A stretch of 64,000 bases of DNA from Basidiobolus meristosporus CBS 931.73 (taxonomy: Eukaryota > Basidiobolomycota > Basidiobolomycetes > Basidiobolales > Basidiobolaceae). This document shows positions 21,092 to 32,334 of this stretch, piece after piece; the first letter of the stretch is position 1, and each line of letters begins with the position of its first letter. A program made the position numbers and the translations under genes. Location of the stretch: assembly GCA_002104905.1 (NCBI GenBank), contig MCFE01000349.1, positions 1 to 64,000 on the forward strand, in the 5' to 3' direction. The notes under the pieces were generated by a model, which worked only from the letters and a program-made list of their open reading frames with translations, was not told the origin of the DNA and did no database searches.

Positions 21092-24000
21092 AAGGTGAAG
21101 ATGAGGATGCTGCTACAAGAAAGAGGCCTTTGGGATATTGTCATGGGAGAAGAATGCCCTCCTAAAAGCGTGGGAGAGGAAGCCTTAAAGTACCAGAAGA
21201 AAGAACAGAGTGCCTTTAACTGCATTTGCCTTAATGTTAAAGACAAATTGCTCATTCAATGCTCAAGAGCAAAAACAGCAAAGAATGCCTGGAAGGCATT
21301 ATAAGACACCTACCAGTCATGTTCAGCTGCTAAGAAAATATATCTGAGACAAAAATTCTTTACTACAAAGATGCAGCCAGGAGAAGAAATGAAAAATCTA
21401 ATTAACAGAATTACCCTGCTGGTAGATGAGATGGAATCAGTGGGCACACCAGCTACTGATCAGGAGGTGATAGTTACCATCCTGAATAGCCTGACAGACA
21501 AGTCTCAGGGCCTTGTATCAGCCCTAGAGTCCAAACTGAAGATTTGACCTTATAATACGTATATGGAAGGCTCCTGGATGAAGAATAAGAAAATCAAGTG
21601 CCAATAAGAAGGAAAAAAAATGCTTTAATAAGCAATGATAACCAACACAGAAGGTACCCAAGACCCTATAAAGGCAACAGCAACCTGTTTTGTAACTACT
21701 GCAAAAGGAAAGGACACATATCAGACCAGTGTCTCATACAAAAGATAATCAGCAAAAGAAGCCTGAATATGGAAATGCTGCAACAACTGAAGACTATTCA
21801 TATCTGCACTAAATATGACCACAAACAAGGATTCTCAGACGTGGTATATTGACTCTGGAGCTTCTCAACACTTTACACACCAAAAAGAACTTTTTACCCC
21901 ATATCAACAAATTCCAATTAGGAAGGTTCTCATGGGTGACAATAGAACACTTGATGCAGTGGGAGAAGGAACTATCCAAGTAAACCTTAGAAGCAGTGAA
22001 GGAGGCCATACACTGACCTTTAAAGAAGTCTCTATGTACCAGAAATAGCCAAGAACCTACTCTCTGTAAGCAAGGCCATAGCAGAAGGACTCAGTTTCAG
22101 TTTTGACAATTCTGGATGCAGGATCACTGATCAAAATGGTGCCCATATTGCTTTGGGCATCAGAGATCAGAATCTATACAAGTTGACTTATATTCCATCA
22201 TATTTGGAAGCCAATATAAGTAACTTAAATGAAGAAACACTAATGCTTTGGCACAGGAGATTTGGACACATCAATTTTGATTATTTGCAAAAAATGATCA
22301 AAGATCAGCTAATTCCTGGAGTGAAAATTGATCCCCCAGCTAATTTGGAGCACTGTGAAGCCTGCATATATGGGAAACAAGCCAGACAACTGTTCAAGAG
22401 CTCTGGGTTAATCAAAACTAAGAAAAAATTAGATCTAATTCACTCAGATCTGTGTGGATCTATGCAAAATTTATCCTTAGGTGGGATGAAGTATTTAATC
22501 GATTTTATTGATGATTATACAAGATACACATGAGTCTACTTCATGGAGAGAAAGGAAGAAGCTCTGTCTAAGCTCAGGGAGCTTAAAGCCATGGTGGAGA
22601 GAGAAACTGGTGAAAAAATCAAGAAAATACGCTCTGACAATGGTGGAGAATATAACTCAAAACTCTTCATCCACTTCTGCAAAATTCATGGGATAAAGCA
22701 AGAGACTACTGTACCATACTCCCCACAGCAAAATGGAGTAGCAGAACAAGCTAACAGATCAATAATTGAAATGGCAAGATCTATGATCCATGATCAAAAA
22801 TTATCCTATGATTTTTGGGCAGAATCAGTTGCCACTGCTGTATACCTTAAAAATAGGAGTTATAACAGAATACTTTGTGATTCTACTCCACTTGAAGCAT
22901 GGTATGGATACAGACCAAGTGCAGAACATCTAAGAATATTTGGGTGTACAGCATATGCCAAAAAACTGGCCGGAAATCAGTCAAAATTTGAGCCAAAAAG
23001 TTTGAAATGCATATGTTTGGGCTACTGCAATGAGAGTAAGGCATACAGACTCTACAATACCAAAGCAAAGAAGCTGATCAAGTCCAGGGATGTGTTGTTT
23101 GATGAAAATTCAAAATTTTCACAAAAAATGATATCAGATGATGACAAAAATTTGATATCAAGTCCACCATTATCAGGATTGAATCAGAGCAAAACAATGC
23201 AAATTTTTTCACTCCAGAGGACTCTACAACCGTGGTTCCGCCAGAATCAGTGCCCTGGAATATCCCAGAAGTAATCATTCCAGTATCAAATGCCCAGAGA
23301 TCTAATTGGACAAGAAATAGCCCAAATTACTATATTAATGAGGGTACAAACTTAGCCTATGCCTATTCAGTCCATATTGATGAACCCCAGACTGTAAAAG
23401 AGGCCCTAAATAGCCCTCAGACAAAGTTTTGGAGATCTGCAATGACTGAGGAATATCAGGCCCTGATGGAAAATCAAACTTGGGACTTAGTCAAATTACC
23501 AATCAACCAAAAATCAGTTGGATGCAGATGGGTCTTCAAGACAAAATACAAGGCTGATGGTACAATTGAAAGATACAAAGCAAGACTTGTAGCCAAAGGA
23601 TACTCTCAAACAAAAGTACTTGACTCTACTGAGACCTTTGCACAGGTAGCCAAGTTTAATTCCATTGGATTAATATTGGCTATTGCAGCCAAATATAAGT
23701 TTTTTATTCATCAAATGGATGTAAAACTGCATTCTTGAATGAAGAACTTGATGAGGACATGTATATGGAGCAGCCTGATGGGTTTGTTGACAAAGATAAC
23801 CCCCATTTGGTCTGCAAACTTAAAAAGTCACTATATGGTCTCAAACAATCACCAAGAGCCTGGAATTGCAAGATAGATTCTTATTTGGAATCTTTGAGTT
23901 TCAAAAGAAGTAATGCTGACTATTGTATATACTATAAGCCAGATAGAGCAAATCCAGTTCTATTAGCTCTATATGTGGATGATCTTATTATAGCCGCTGT

Positions 24001-25759
24001 GGTGGTGTAGAGGTACTCCTGGGAGAAGCTACACAACTCAAGGTTTGTGAGGTGTCTGATGGGTGCAATAACCTCTGTGTCTAAACTGCTGGTGTCTTTG
24101 TCAATATGTCACTATGGTAAAAGCTCCTGCTTCTCTAGCTTCCTAGGTGCTCCAAGTGTCTCCAAAAGCCTCTGTGTGTCTTGTGCACTACCTTGAAAAG
24201 CTCCTTGACGCAGGTCTGAGATGTACTGTTGAAGGCAGGTGCAGTGATCAACTGCTAATCAATAAGGTAGAAGTGTTACTGATAGAAGGGATGATTTATT
24301 GACAAGGGATTGCTTTCCCTTAAATACTTTTCCTGATTGCCAAGTGATTACTAATGACAAGGTTCTAGAAGATTCTAGGTATCAGTGGAATTCTTGATGA
24401 CATCACTATGAGCTAAAAATATACCAAGAATGTCCTGGAAGGCTCTAAAAGGCACAGCACTCTCAACCAATCAGGAATCAGTAGTCTGAAACCTGTGCAA
24501 CATAGAAATACCATATATGGTATTGAAATGGTAGGGATGGTAACACAGACCTAGGTCATGTGTCACAGGTACTGACGCAGGTACTTGCCTTATATAGATA
24601 CATCTACTGATCACAAAGCTGAATAACATCTGGGATAACTAATGCTAATAACTAATCAGGGTAAACATCATATGGGGATAATACTGATAATATGGGCAAA
24701 AGAAGAATGGGATAATACTGATAAGATAAAATATGGATAAGTATATCATAATGACTATATGAATAAACTTATCTGTGGGAGGTATATTTATCCTACCACA
24801 CCGCCAATAACCTAGAAACATTGGAAGAGACTAAATCCAGCCTAACTAAGGAGTTCAAGATGTCCAATCTAGGAGAACTTAATTACTACTTAGGGATTAA
24901 GTTCTCCATAGACAGAAGTACCCAGACTATCACCCTAAGTCAATCCAAGTATATTCAAGATATACCAAAGTAGTACAATATGGAAGACTGTAAACTGGCA
25001 GCTACCCCAATGGAGACAAGCCTTAACTTGGTCAAAACTTGACCAAATCAAGAGAGCTTGGTGCCATCTGAAAGCCCTGACGTTCCTTATCAATCTATGG
25101 TCAGCAGTCTGATGTATATAATGCTTGGAACATGTCCAGATATCTCATATTCAGTGGGAGTTGTCAGCCAACAAAATCAGAACTATAGATCTGATCATAT
25201 TGCAGCAGTTAAGCGGATTTTCAGATACCTAAAAGGAACTGCTGATATTTGCTAAAGATACACTTATAAGGACTCAGAACAAGATCTTGTGGGATACTCT
25301 GATGCAGATTGGGGACGAAATTTAGAAGACAGAAGATCCACAACAGGATACACCTTTCTTTACTGTAAAGGAGCAATTTCATGGAATTCAAGAAAGCAAC
25401 CAACCGTAGCACTTTCCACCACAGAGGCAGAGTATATGGCAGCCTGTGAAGCTACAAAAGAAGCAATGTGGTTAAGAAAGCTGTTTACAGATTTAGGCCT
25501 ATGTCAAAAAACGCCTATTACTTTATTTCAAGATAATCAAGGATGTATACAATTAGGTAGAAATCCAACTTTTCATGCTAGAACCAAGCACATAGATATT
25601 AGGCATCATTTCATATGTGAAGCTATAGAGAATAACTTAGTTAGCTTAGTTTACTGTCCTACAGATGAAATGATTGCAGACATATTTACCAAACCATTAG
25701 CTAGAGACAAGTTTAAATTTCTTAGATCAAAATTAGGACTAGTCAGTATGAGCATTTAG
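21092..25759 (+). pseudogene. Copia B gag-pol, 5'-truncated and interrupted
   Basis: This is a sibling of A and C and the best preserved of this family. Gag (LLQERGLWDIVMGEE) leads to a CCHC knuckle (CNYCKRKGHISDQC) and protease WYIDSGASQHFTH. The integrase HHCC finger (LWHRRFGHINFDYL, HCEACIYGKQ) and core follow (FIDDYTRYT, RSDNGGEYNS, QQNGVAEQANRS). RT ends in LYVDDLIIA at about 23985, where an 803-bp LTR interrupts it. The remainder of RT and RNase H follow from 24801 ([44 protein letters not shown]). Several frameshifts and stops are present (for example TGA at 22531, TAG at 24972). The stop of RNase H is at 25757-25759. Confidence 0.92.
23998..24800. repeat. 803-bp LTR nested in the Copia B reverse transcriptase
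   Basis: It begins TGTGGTGGTGTAGAGG and ends TATCCTACCACA, giving TG...CA inverted ends. It is a diverged, shorter relative of the 1070-bp LTR at 13003-14072. A 4-bp duplication CCGC flanks it (23994-23997 and 24801-24804). Removing it restores the RT reading just after the YVDD motif. There is no coding content. Confidence 0.88.
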
Positions 25760-25770
25760 CTAAGTGGGAA

Positions 25771-26119
25771 TATTGTAAAAATTTGTATTTCCACCTAAAT
25801 ATTCACCTAACTTAGTCACTTAGATCATTACCTTCAAATCCTAGAGAATACTGACCAAATTCCTTGTTGGGATTTACTTAGAATATTTTCACCAAAATAC
25901 CTGATACCCAGAACATGAAAATTCTCAAAGTTGTCCAAACAGCCCCAAACTTTGCACACATGTTCTTGGGACCTTCCTTAACCTATTCTACGTGCTTGTT
26001 ATGCCAAGACCATGTAAAAGTATAAATACTACTTTTACAATCAATAAATCATTAAGTGAAAACCACATAATCTACTTGTTCTCCAAATCACTTCCAATAT
26101 CTCCAAGACTCTTACAACA
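25771..26119 (+). repeat. 3' LTR of Copia B (349 bp)
   Basis: It starts TATTGTAAAAATTTG and ends TCTTACAACA. The TATAAATA box sits in the centre of a 9-bp inverted repeat (26014-26038), and AATAAATC follows. It is preceded by a short degenerate purine tract (GTGGGAA). Confidence 0.9.
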
Positions 26120-26125
26120 CATTAA

Positions 26126-26475
26126 TGTTGTAAAAATTTGTATTTCCACCTAAATATTCACCTAACTTAGTCACTTAGATCATCACCTTCAATTCATAGA
26201 GAATACTGACCAAAACTCCTTGTTGGGATTTACTTAGAATATTCTCACCAAAACACCAGGTACCCAGAACATCAAAATTCTCAAAGTTGTCCAAAAAGCC
26301 CCAAACTTTGCACACATGGTCTTGGGACCTTCCTCAATCTATTCTACGTGTTTGTTGTGCCAAGACCAGGTAAAAATATAAATGCTACTTTTACATTCAA
26401 TAAATCATCAAGTGAAAAACTCACAATCTACTTGTCCTCCCAATCACTTCCAATATCTCCAAGACTCTTACAACA
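26126..26475 (+). repeat. Solo LTR of the same Copia family (350 bp)
   Basis: The ends are intact (TGTTGTAAAAATTTG ... CTCTTACAACA). A perfect 5-bp duplication ATTAA flanks it (26121-26125 and 26476-26480). It lies only six bases beyond the 3' LTR of Copia B, but it is an independent insertion, as the duplication shows. Confidence 0.92.
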
Positions 26476-26480
26476 ATTAA

Positions 26481-26584
26481 TTCCAAGCTGCTGGTATTAT
26501 AACGGTCTCCTGACAGCTGATGCAGATTGCATCCACTTGTGGGACCAAGTTATTTTCATAGGGTATAGGATTTGGAATAGTAAT
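26481..26584. other. Short dispersed-repeat fragment
   Basis: Bases 26485-26555 resemble 8575-8640 (AAGCTGCTGGTATTAT, CTCCTGACAGC, GGATCCAC-like). There is no gene. Confidence 0.4.
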
Positions 26585-26770
26585 AAACTGTGGCACTTTC
26601 ACCAGAGAGGCAGAGTATATAGCAGCCTGTAAGGCTGAAAATGAAGCAATGTGATGAAGAAAGCTTTTTAAGACTTGGGATTATCTCATAAAGCCCATAC
26701 TCTGTTATTTCAAGATAAACAAGGATGGGCACACTTGGATTAAAATTTGATTTTTAATGATAGAACTAAG
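26585..26770 (+). pseudogene. Copia E RNase H, left fragment
   Basis: The sequence matches the RNase H segment of elements A and B (around the STTEAEYMA codons, then the DNQG codons and RTK) but with frame breaks. It stops at CTAAG, where Copia C has inserted. The reading resumes at 31449. Confidence 0.82.
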
Positions 26771-27118
26771 TGATGTAAGAGCTTGGAGATATTGGAAGCA
26801 ATTGGGAGGACAAGTAGATTATCTGGTTTTCACTTGATGAATTATTGAATGCAAATGTAGTATTTATACTTTTACATGGCCTTGGCATTAGAAATGCATA
26901 GAATAGGGTAAGGAAGGTCCCAAGAACATGTGTGCAAAGTTTGGGGCTGTTTGGACAAATTTGAGAGTTTTCATGTTCTAGGTACCTGGTATTTTGGTGA
27001 AAATATTTTAAGTAAATCCCAACAAGGAATTTGGTCAGTATTCTCTAGGATTTGAAGGTAATGATCTAAGTGACTAAGTTAGGTGAATATTTAGGTGGAA
27101 ATACAAATTTTTACAATA
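26771..27118 (-). repeat. 3' LTR of Copia C (348 bp)
   Basis: On the plus strand it runs from TGATGTAAGAG to TTTTACAATA, the reverse complement of the family LTR. It is adjacent to the RNase H stop codon of element C. Confidence 0.88.
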
Positions 27119-27129
27119 TTCCCACTTAA

Positions 27130-30100
27130 CTAAATGCTCATACTGACTAGTCCTAATTTTGATCTAAGAAATTTAAACTTGTCTCCAGCTAATGGTTTGG
27201 TAAGTATGTCTGCAATCATTGCATCTGAAGGACAGTAAACTAAGCTGACTAAGTTATTCTCTATAGCTTTACATATGAAATGATTTCTAATATCTATGTG
27301 CTTAGTTCAAGCATAAAAAGTTGGATTTCTACCTAATTGTATACATCCTTGATTATCCTGAAATAAAGTACAGGTGTTATTTGACATAGGCCTAAATCTG
27401 TAAACAGCCTTCTTAACCACATTGCTTCTTTTGTAGCCTCACAGGCTGCCATATACTCTGCCTCTGTGGTAGAAAGTGCTATGGTTGGTTGCTCTCTTGA
27501 ATTCCATGAAATTGCTCCTTGACAGTCATGAAAAGTTGAACCTGTGGTGGATCTTCTGTCTTCCAAATTTCATCCCCAATCAGAATCAGAGTATCCCAAA
27601 AGATCCTGTTCTGAATCCTTATCAGTGTATCTTAAGCAGATATCAGCAGTTCCTTTTAGGTATCTAAAAATTGCTTAACTGCTGCCGTATGATCAAATCT
27701 ATAGCTCTGATTTTGTTGGCTGACAACTCCCACTGAATATGAGATATCTGGACGTGTTCCAAGCCTGATACACATTAGACTGCCAAACATATATTTATAA
27801 GGAAAGTCAGGGCTTTCAGATGGCACCAAGCTCTCTTGATTTGGTTGAGTTTTGACCAAGTTAAGATTTGTCTCCATTGAGGTAGATGCTGGTTCATAGT
27901 CTTCCAATTTGTACTTCTTTAGTATATCTTGAATATACTTGGATTGGCTTAGGGTAATAGTCTGGGTACTTCTGTCTATAGAGAACTTAATCCATAAGTA
28001 GTAACTGAGTTCTCCTATATTGGACATCTGAACTTCTTACATAGGCTGGATTTAGTCTCTTCCAATGTTTCTACGTTATTGGTGGCTATAGTAAGATCAT
28101 CCACATATAGAGCTAATAGAACTGGACTTGCTCTATCTGGCTTATAGTATATACTATAGTCAGCATTACTCCTTTTGAGACTCAAAGATTCCAAATAAGA
28201 ATCTATCTTGCAATCCCAGGCTCTTGGTGATTGTTTAAGACCATATAGTGACTTTTTAAACTTGCAGACCAAATGGGGGCTATCTTGGTCAGCAAACCCA
28301 TCAGGCTGGTCCATATATATGTCCTCACCAAGTTCTTCATTCAAGAATGCAGCTTTTACATCCAGTTGATGATTAAAGAACTTATATTTGGCTGCAATAG
28401 TCAATATTAATCTGACAGATTAAACTTGGCTACTGGTGCAAAGGTCTCAGTATAGTCAAGTCCTTTTGTTTGAGGGTATTCTTTGGCCACAAGTATTGCT
28501 TGGTATCTTTCAATTGTACCATCAGCCTTGTATTTTATCTTGAAGACCCATCTGCATCCAATTGGTTTTTTGTTGATTGGTAATTTCACTAAGTCCCAAG
28601 TTCAATTTTCCATCAGGGCCTGATATTCATCAGTCATTGCAGATCTCCAAAACTTTGTCTGAGGGCTATTTAAGGCCTCTTTTACAGTCCGTGGTTCATT
28701 GATATGGACTGAATAGGCATAGGCTAAGTTTTTACCCTCATTGATATAGTAATTGGGGCTATTTCTTGTCTGGTTGGATCTCTAGGCATTTGATACTGGA
28801 ATGATCACTCCTGGGATATTCCTGGGCACTGATTTGGGCTGAACCATGGTTTTAGAGTCTTCTGGAGTGAAAAAGTTCTCATTGTTTTGCTCTGATTCAA
28901 TTCTGACAATTGGTGGACTTGAGATCAGATTCTCATCATCATCTGTTGTCATTTTTTGTGAAAATCTGGAATCTTCATCAAAGAACACAGCCCTGGACTT
29001 GATTAGCTTCTTTGCTTTGGTATTACAGATTCTGTATGCTTTACTCTCATTGCAGTAACCAAAAAATATGCATTTTACACTCTTTGGCTCAAGTTTTGGC
29101 TGATTTCCAGGCAGTTTCTTGGCATATGCTGTATACCCAAGTATTCTTAGATGTTCTGCACTTGGTCTGTACCCATACCATGCTTCAAATGGAGTGGAAT
29201 CATGAAGTATTCTGTTATAACTCCTATTTTTGAGGTATACAGCAGTGGCAACTGATTCTACCCAAAAATCATAAGATAATTTTCAATCATGGATCATAGA
29301 TCTTATCATATCAGTTATTGATCTGTTAGCATGTTCTGCTACTTCATTTTGCTGTGAGGAGTATGGTACAATAGTCTCTTGCTTTATCCCATGAATTTTG
29401 CAGAAGTGGATGAAGAGTGTTGAGTTTTATTCTCCACCATTGTCAGAGCGTATTTGCTTGATTTTCTCACCAGTTTCTCTCTCCACCATGGCTCTGAACT
29501 CCCTGAACTTAGACAGAGCTTCTTCCTTTCTCTCCATGAATTAACCTACGTGTTTCTTGTATAATCATCAATAAAAGTGACTAAACACTTTATCCTGCCT
29601 AAGGATAAATTTTGCATAGGTCCACACAGATCTGAGTGAATTAGATCTAATTTTTTTGTAGTTTTGATTAACCCAGAGCTCTTGAACAACTGTCTGGCTT
29701 ATTTCCCATTTATGCAGGCTTCACAGTGCTCCAAATTATCTGGAGGTCAGCTTTTACTCCAGAAATTAGAGGATATTTGATCATTTTCTGCAAAAAATCA
29801 AAATTGATGTGTCCAAATCTTCAGTGCCAAAGCATTGGTGTTTTGTCATTCAAGTTACTCATATTGGCTTCCAAATATGATAGAATATAAGTCAGCTTGT
29901 ATAGATACTGATCTCTGATACCAGAAGCAATATGGGCGCCATTTTGATCAGTGATCCTGCATCCAGAATTGTCAAAGTTGAAATTGAGTCCTTCTCCAGT
30001 GGCCTTGCTTACAGATAGTAGATTCTTGGCTATTTCTGGTACATAGAGTACTTCTTTAAAAGTCAGTGTATGGCTTCCTTCAATGCTTCCAAGGTTTACT

Positions 30101-31068
30101 TGGATAGCCCCTTCTCCCACTGCATCAAGTGTTCTGTTGTCACCAATGAAAACCTTCTTAATTGGAATTTCTTGATATTGGGTAAAATGTACTTTTTAGT
30201 GTGTAAAGTGTTGAGATGCTCCAGAGTCAGTATACCACATCTGAGAATCCTTGCTTGTGGTTATATTTAGTGCTGATATGAATAGTCCATCTTCAGTTGT
30301 TGCAGCATTTCCATATTCAGGCTTCTTTTGCTGATTATCTTTCTTTTTGAGACACCGGTCTGATGTGTGTCCTTTCCTTTTGCAGTAGTTGCAAAACAGG
30401 TTGCTGTTGCCTTTGTAGGGTCTTGGGTACCTCCTTTGTTGGTTATCATTGCTTATTAAAGCATTTTCTTCTTCCTTCTTATTGGCACTTGATTTTCTTA
30501 ATTCTTCATCCAGGAGCCTTCCATATATGTAAATTAAGGTCAAATCTGCAGTTCTGGACTCTAGGGCAGATACAAGGCCCTGAAACTTGTCTGTCAGGCT
30601 ATTTAGGATGGTAACTATCACATCCTCATCAGTAGTTGGTACACCCTCAGATTCCATTTCATCCACCAGCAGGTTAGTTCTGTTAATTAGATTTTTCATT
30701 TCTTCTCCTGGCTGCTTCTTTGTAGTAAAGAATTTTTGTCACAGATACATTTTCTTAGTAGCTGAACATGACAGGTAGGTGTCTTCTAATGCCTTCCAGG
30801 CATTCTTTGCTGTTTTTGCTCTTGAGCATTGAATTGGCAGTTTGTGTTTAACATCAAGGCAAATGCAGTTAAAGACACTTTGTTCTTTTTTCTGGTACTT
30901 TGAGGCTTCCTCTCCCACAGTTTTAGGAGGGCATTTTTTTCCCATGACAATATCCCAAAGGCCTCTTTCTTGTAGCACCATCTTCATCTTTACCTTTCAC
31001 ACTTGGTAGTTAGATCCATCCAACTTTTCAGCAGAGAGAAAAATTTCAGTAATAGGAGTAGTAGACAT
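27130..31068 (-). pseudogene. Copia C gag-pol (degenerate)
   Basis: The ATG at 31068 starts a Gag whose first residues resemble the usual 'LDGSNYQVW' start, but a stop replaces the Trp codon. Then come GLWDIVMGKK, a CCHC knuckle (CNYCKRKGHTSDRC) near 30370, protease (DSGASQHFTH) near 30215, integrase fragments, RT (LYVDDLTIA) near 28100, and RNase H ([18 protein letters not shown]) near 27450. The stop TAG is at 27130-27132. Frame breaks divide the gene into at least eight pieces. Confidence 0.9.
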
Positions 31069-31086
31069 TGTAGAGAGTGACAGCAT

Positions 31087-31099
31087 GGGGCTCATAACC
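31087..31099 (-). other. Primer-binding site of Copia C (half-tRNA-iMet type)
   Basis: On the minus strand GGTTATGAGCCCC abuts the 5' LTR. Its complement GGGGCTCATAACC equals the anticodon arm of initiator tRNA-Met, including the CAU anticodon. This points to priming by a cleaved tRNA half, as in Drosophila copia. Confidence 0.78.
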
Positions 31100-31448
31100 T
31101 GTTGTAAGAGTCTTGGGGATATTGGAAGTCATTGGGAGGACAAGTAGATTATGTGGCTTTTACTTAATGATTTATTGAATGTAAAAGTAGCATTTATACT
31201 TTTACATGGCCTTGGCATTGCAAAAGCATAGAGTAGATTAAGAAAGGTCCAAAGAACATGTGTGCAAAGTTTGGGGCTGTTTGGACAACTTTGAGAATTT
31301 TCATGTTCTGGGTACCTGGTATTTTGGTCAAAATATTCTAAATAAATCCCAACAAGGAATTTGGTCAGTATTCTCTAGGATTTGAAGGTAATGATCTAAG
31401 TGACTAAGCTATATGAATATTTAGGTAAAAAAACAAATTTTTACAACA
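31100..31448 (-). repeat. 5' LTR of Copia C (349 bp)
   Basis: On the plus strand it runs TGTTGTAAGAG ... TTTTTACAACA, with perfect TGTTGTAA/TTACAACA inverted ends. It is followed by the CTAAG duplication. Confidence 0.9.
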
Positions 31449-31624
31449 CTAAGCACATATACATTGAACATCATTTCATATGGGAAGCTGTAGAGAATAA
31501 CCTGGTTAGCTTGGCTCACAGTCCTATAGATGAAATGATTGCAGCCTTATTTAGCAAACCATTAGCTAGAGACAAGCTTGAGTATCTCAGAACACAGTTA
31601 GGAGTAGTCAAAATGAGTATTTAG
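31449..31624 (+). pseudogene. Copia E RNase H, right fragment
   Basis: It resumes the RNase H interrupted at 26770 and reads KHIYIEHHFIWEAVENNLVS then DEMIAALFSKPLARDK, ending at a TAG at 31622-31624. It is slightly diverged from A-C (for example HSPIDE instead of YCPTDE). Confidence 0.88.
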
Positions 31625-31627
31625 TCA

Positions 31628-31635
31628 GGTGGGGG
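31628..31635 (+). other. Polypurine tract of Copia E
   Basis: GGTGGGGG directly precedes the LTR start TGTTGTAAATTTTG. It is better preserved than in A and B. Confidence 0.7.
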
Positions 31636-32334
31636 TGTTGTAAATTTTGTTATTCCACCTAGATATTCACCTAACTTGGTCACTTAGATCCTAGTCTACA
31701 AATATTAGGGAATTCTGGCCAAATTACTTATCAGGGTCTACTTAGAATGATCCCATCAAAATATCATGTACCCAGAGCATGAGAAACTGATTAGTTGCCC
31801 AAACAAGCCTACATTGTGCACACCTGCTTTGGAGACCTTTATAAATTTATTGAGCATATTTGCTTTGACCAGATCATGTAAAAGTGTAAGTACTACTTTT
31901 ACACTCTATATTGCTGTAAATTCTGTAATCACACCTAAGTACTCACCTAACTTAGTTGCTTAGAGCAGTACCTACAAATCTTAGAGATTCCTGACCAAAC
32001 TCCCTACAGGGATTTACTTGTAATATTTTCACCAAATATCAGATACCCAGAATATGAAATTTCTCAAAGTTGTCCAAATAGCCCCAAACTTTGCACACAT
32101 GTTTTTGGGATCTTTCAAACATATCCTACATGTTTATTTTGCCAAGACCATTTGAAATTATAAATACTACTTTTGCATTCAATATATCATTAAGTGAAAA
32201 CCAAATAGTTGACATGTTCTCCCAATTGCTTCCAGTATCTCTAAAACCCTCAAAACAACTATATCATCAAGTGAAAACCACATAATCTATTTGTTCTCCC
32301 AGTCACTTCCAATATCTCCAAAACTCTCACAACA
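31636..32334 (+). repeat. 3' LTR of Copia E, split by another LTR
   Basis: The LTR begins at 31636 and is readable to 31910. It resumes at about 32264 (ATCATCAAGTGAAAACC) and ends CTCTCACAACA at 32334. Between these lies a 348-base insert (31911-32258). Confidence 0.82.
31911..32258 (+). repeat. Old solo LTR inserted within the Copia E LTR
   Basis: The 348-base insert has LTR-like content throughout (GTTGTCCAAATAGCCCCAAA, TATAAATACTACTTTTGC). A CTATA duplication flanks it (31906-31910 and 32259-32263). Its ends (TTGCTGTAA ... AAAACAA) have decayed from the family's TGTTGTAA ... TTACAACA. Confidence 0.75.

Larger units (their letters stand above)
26771..31448 (-). mobile_element. Copia element C, two LTRs, inserted in Copia E
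   Basis: This minus-strand element is bounded by LTRs at 31100-31448 (5') and 26771-27118 (3'). It has a perfect 5-bp target duplication CTAAG (26766-26770, 31449-31453) that splits the RNase H of an older relative. It holds a half-tRNA primer site, Gag, protease, integrase, RT and RNase H in normal order, with many inactivating changes. It is structurally complete but dead. Confidence 0.93.
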
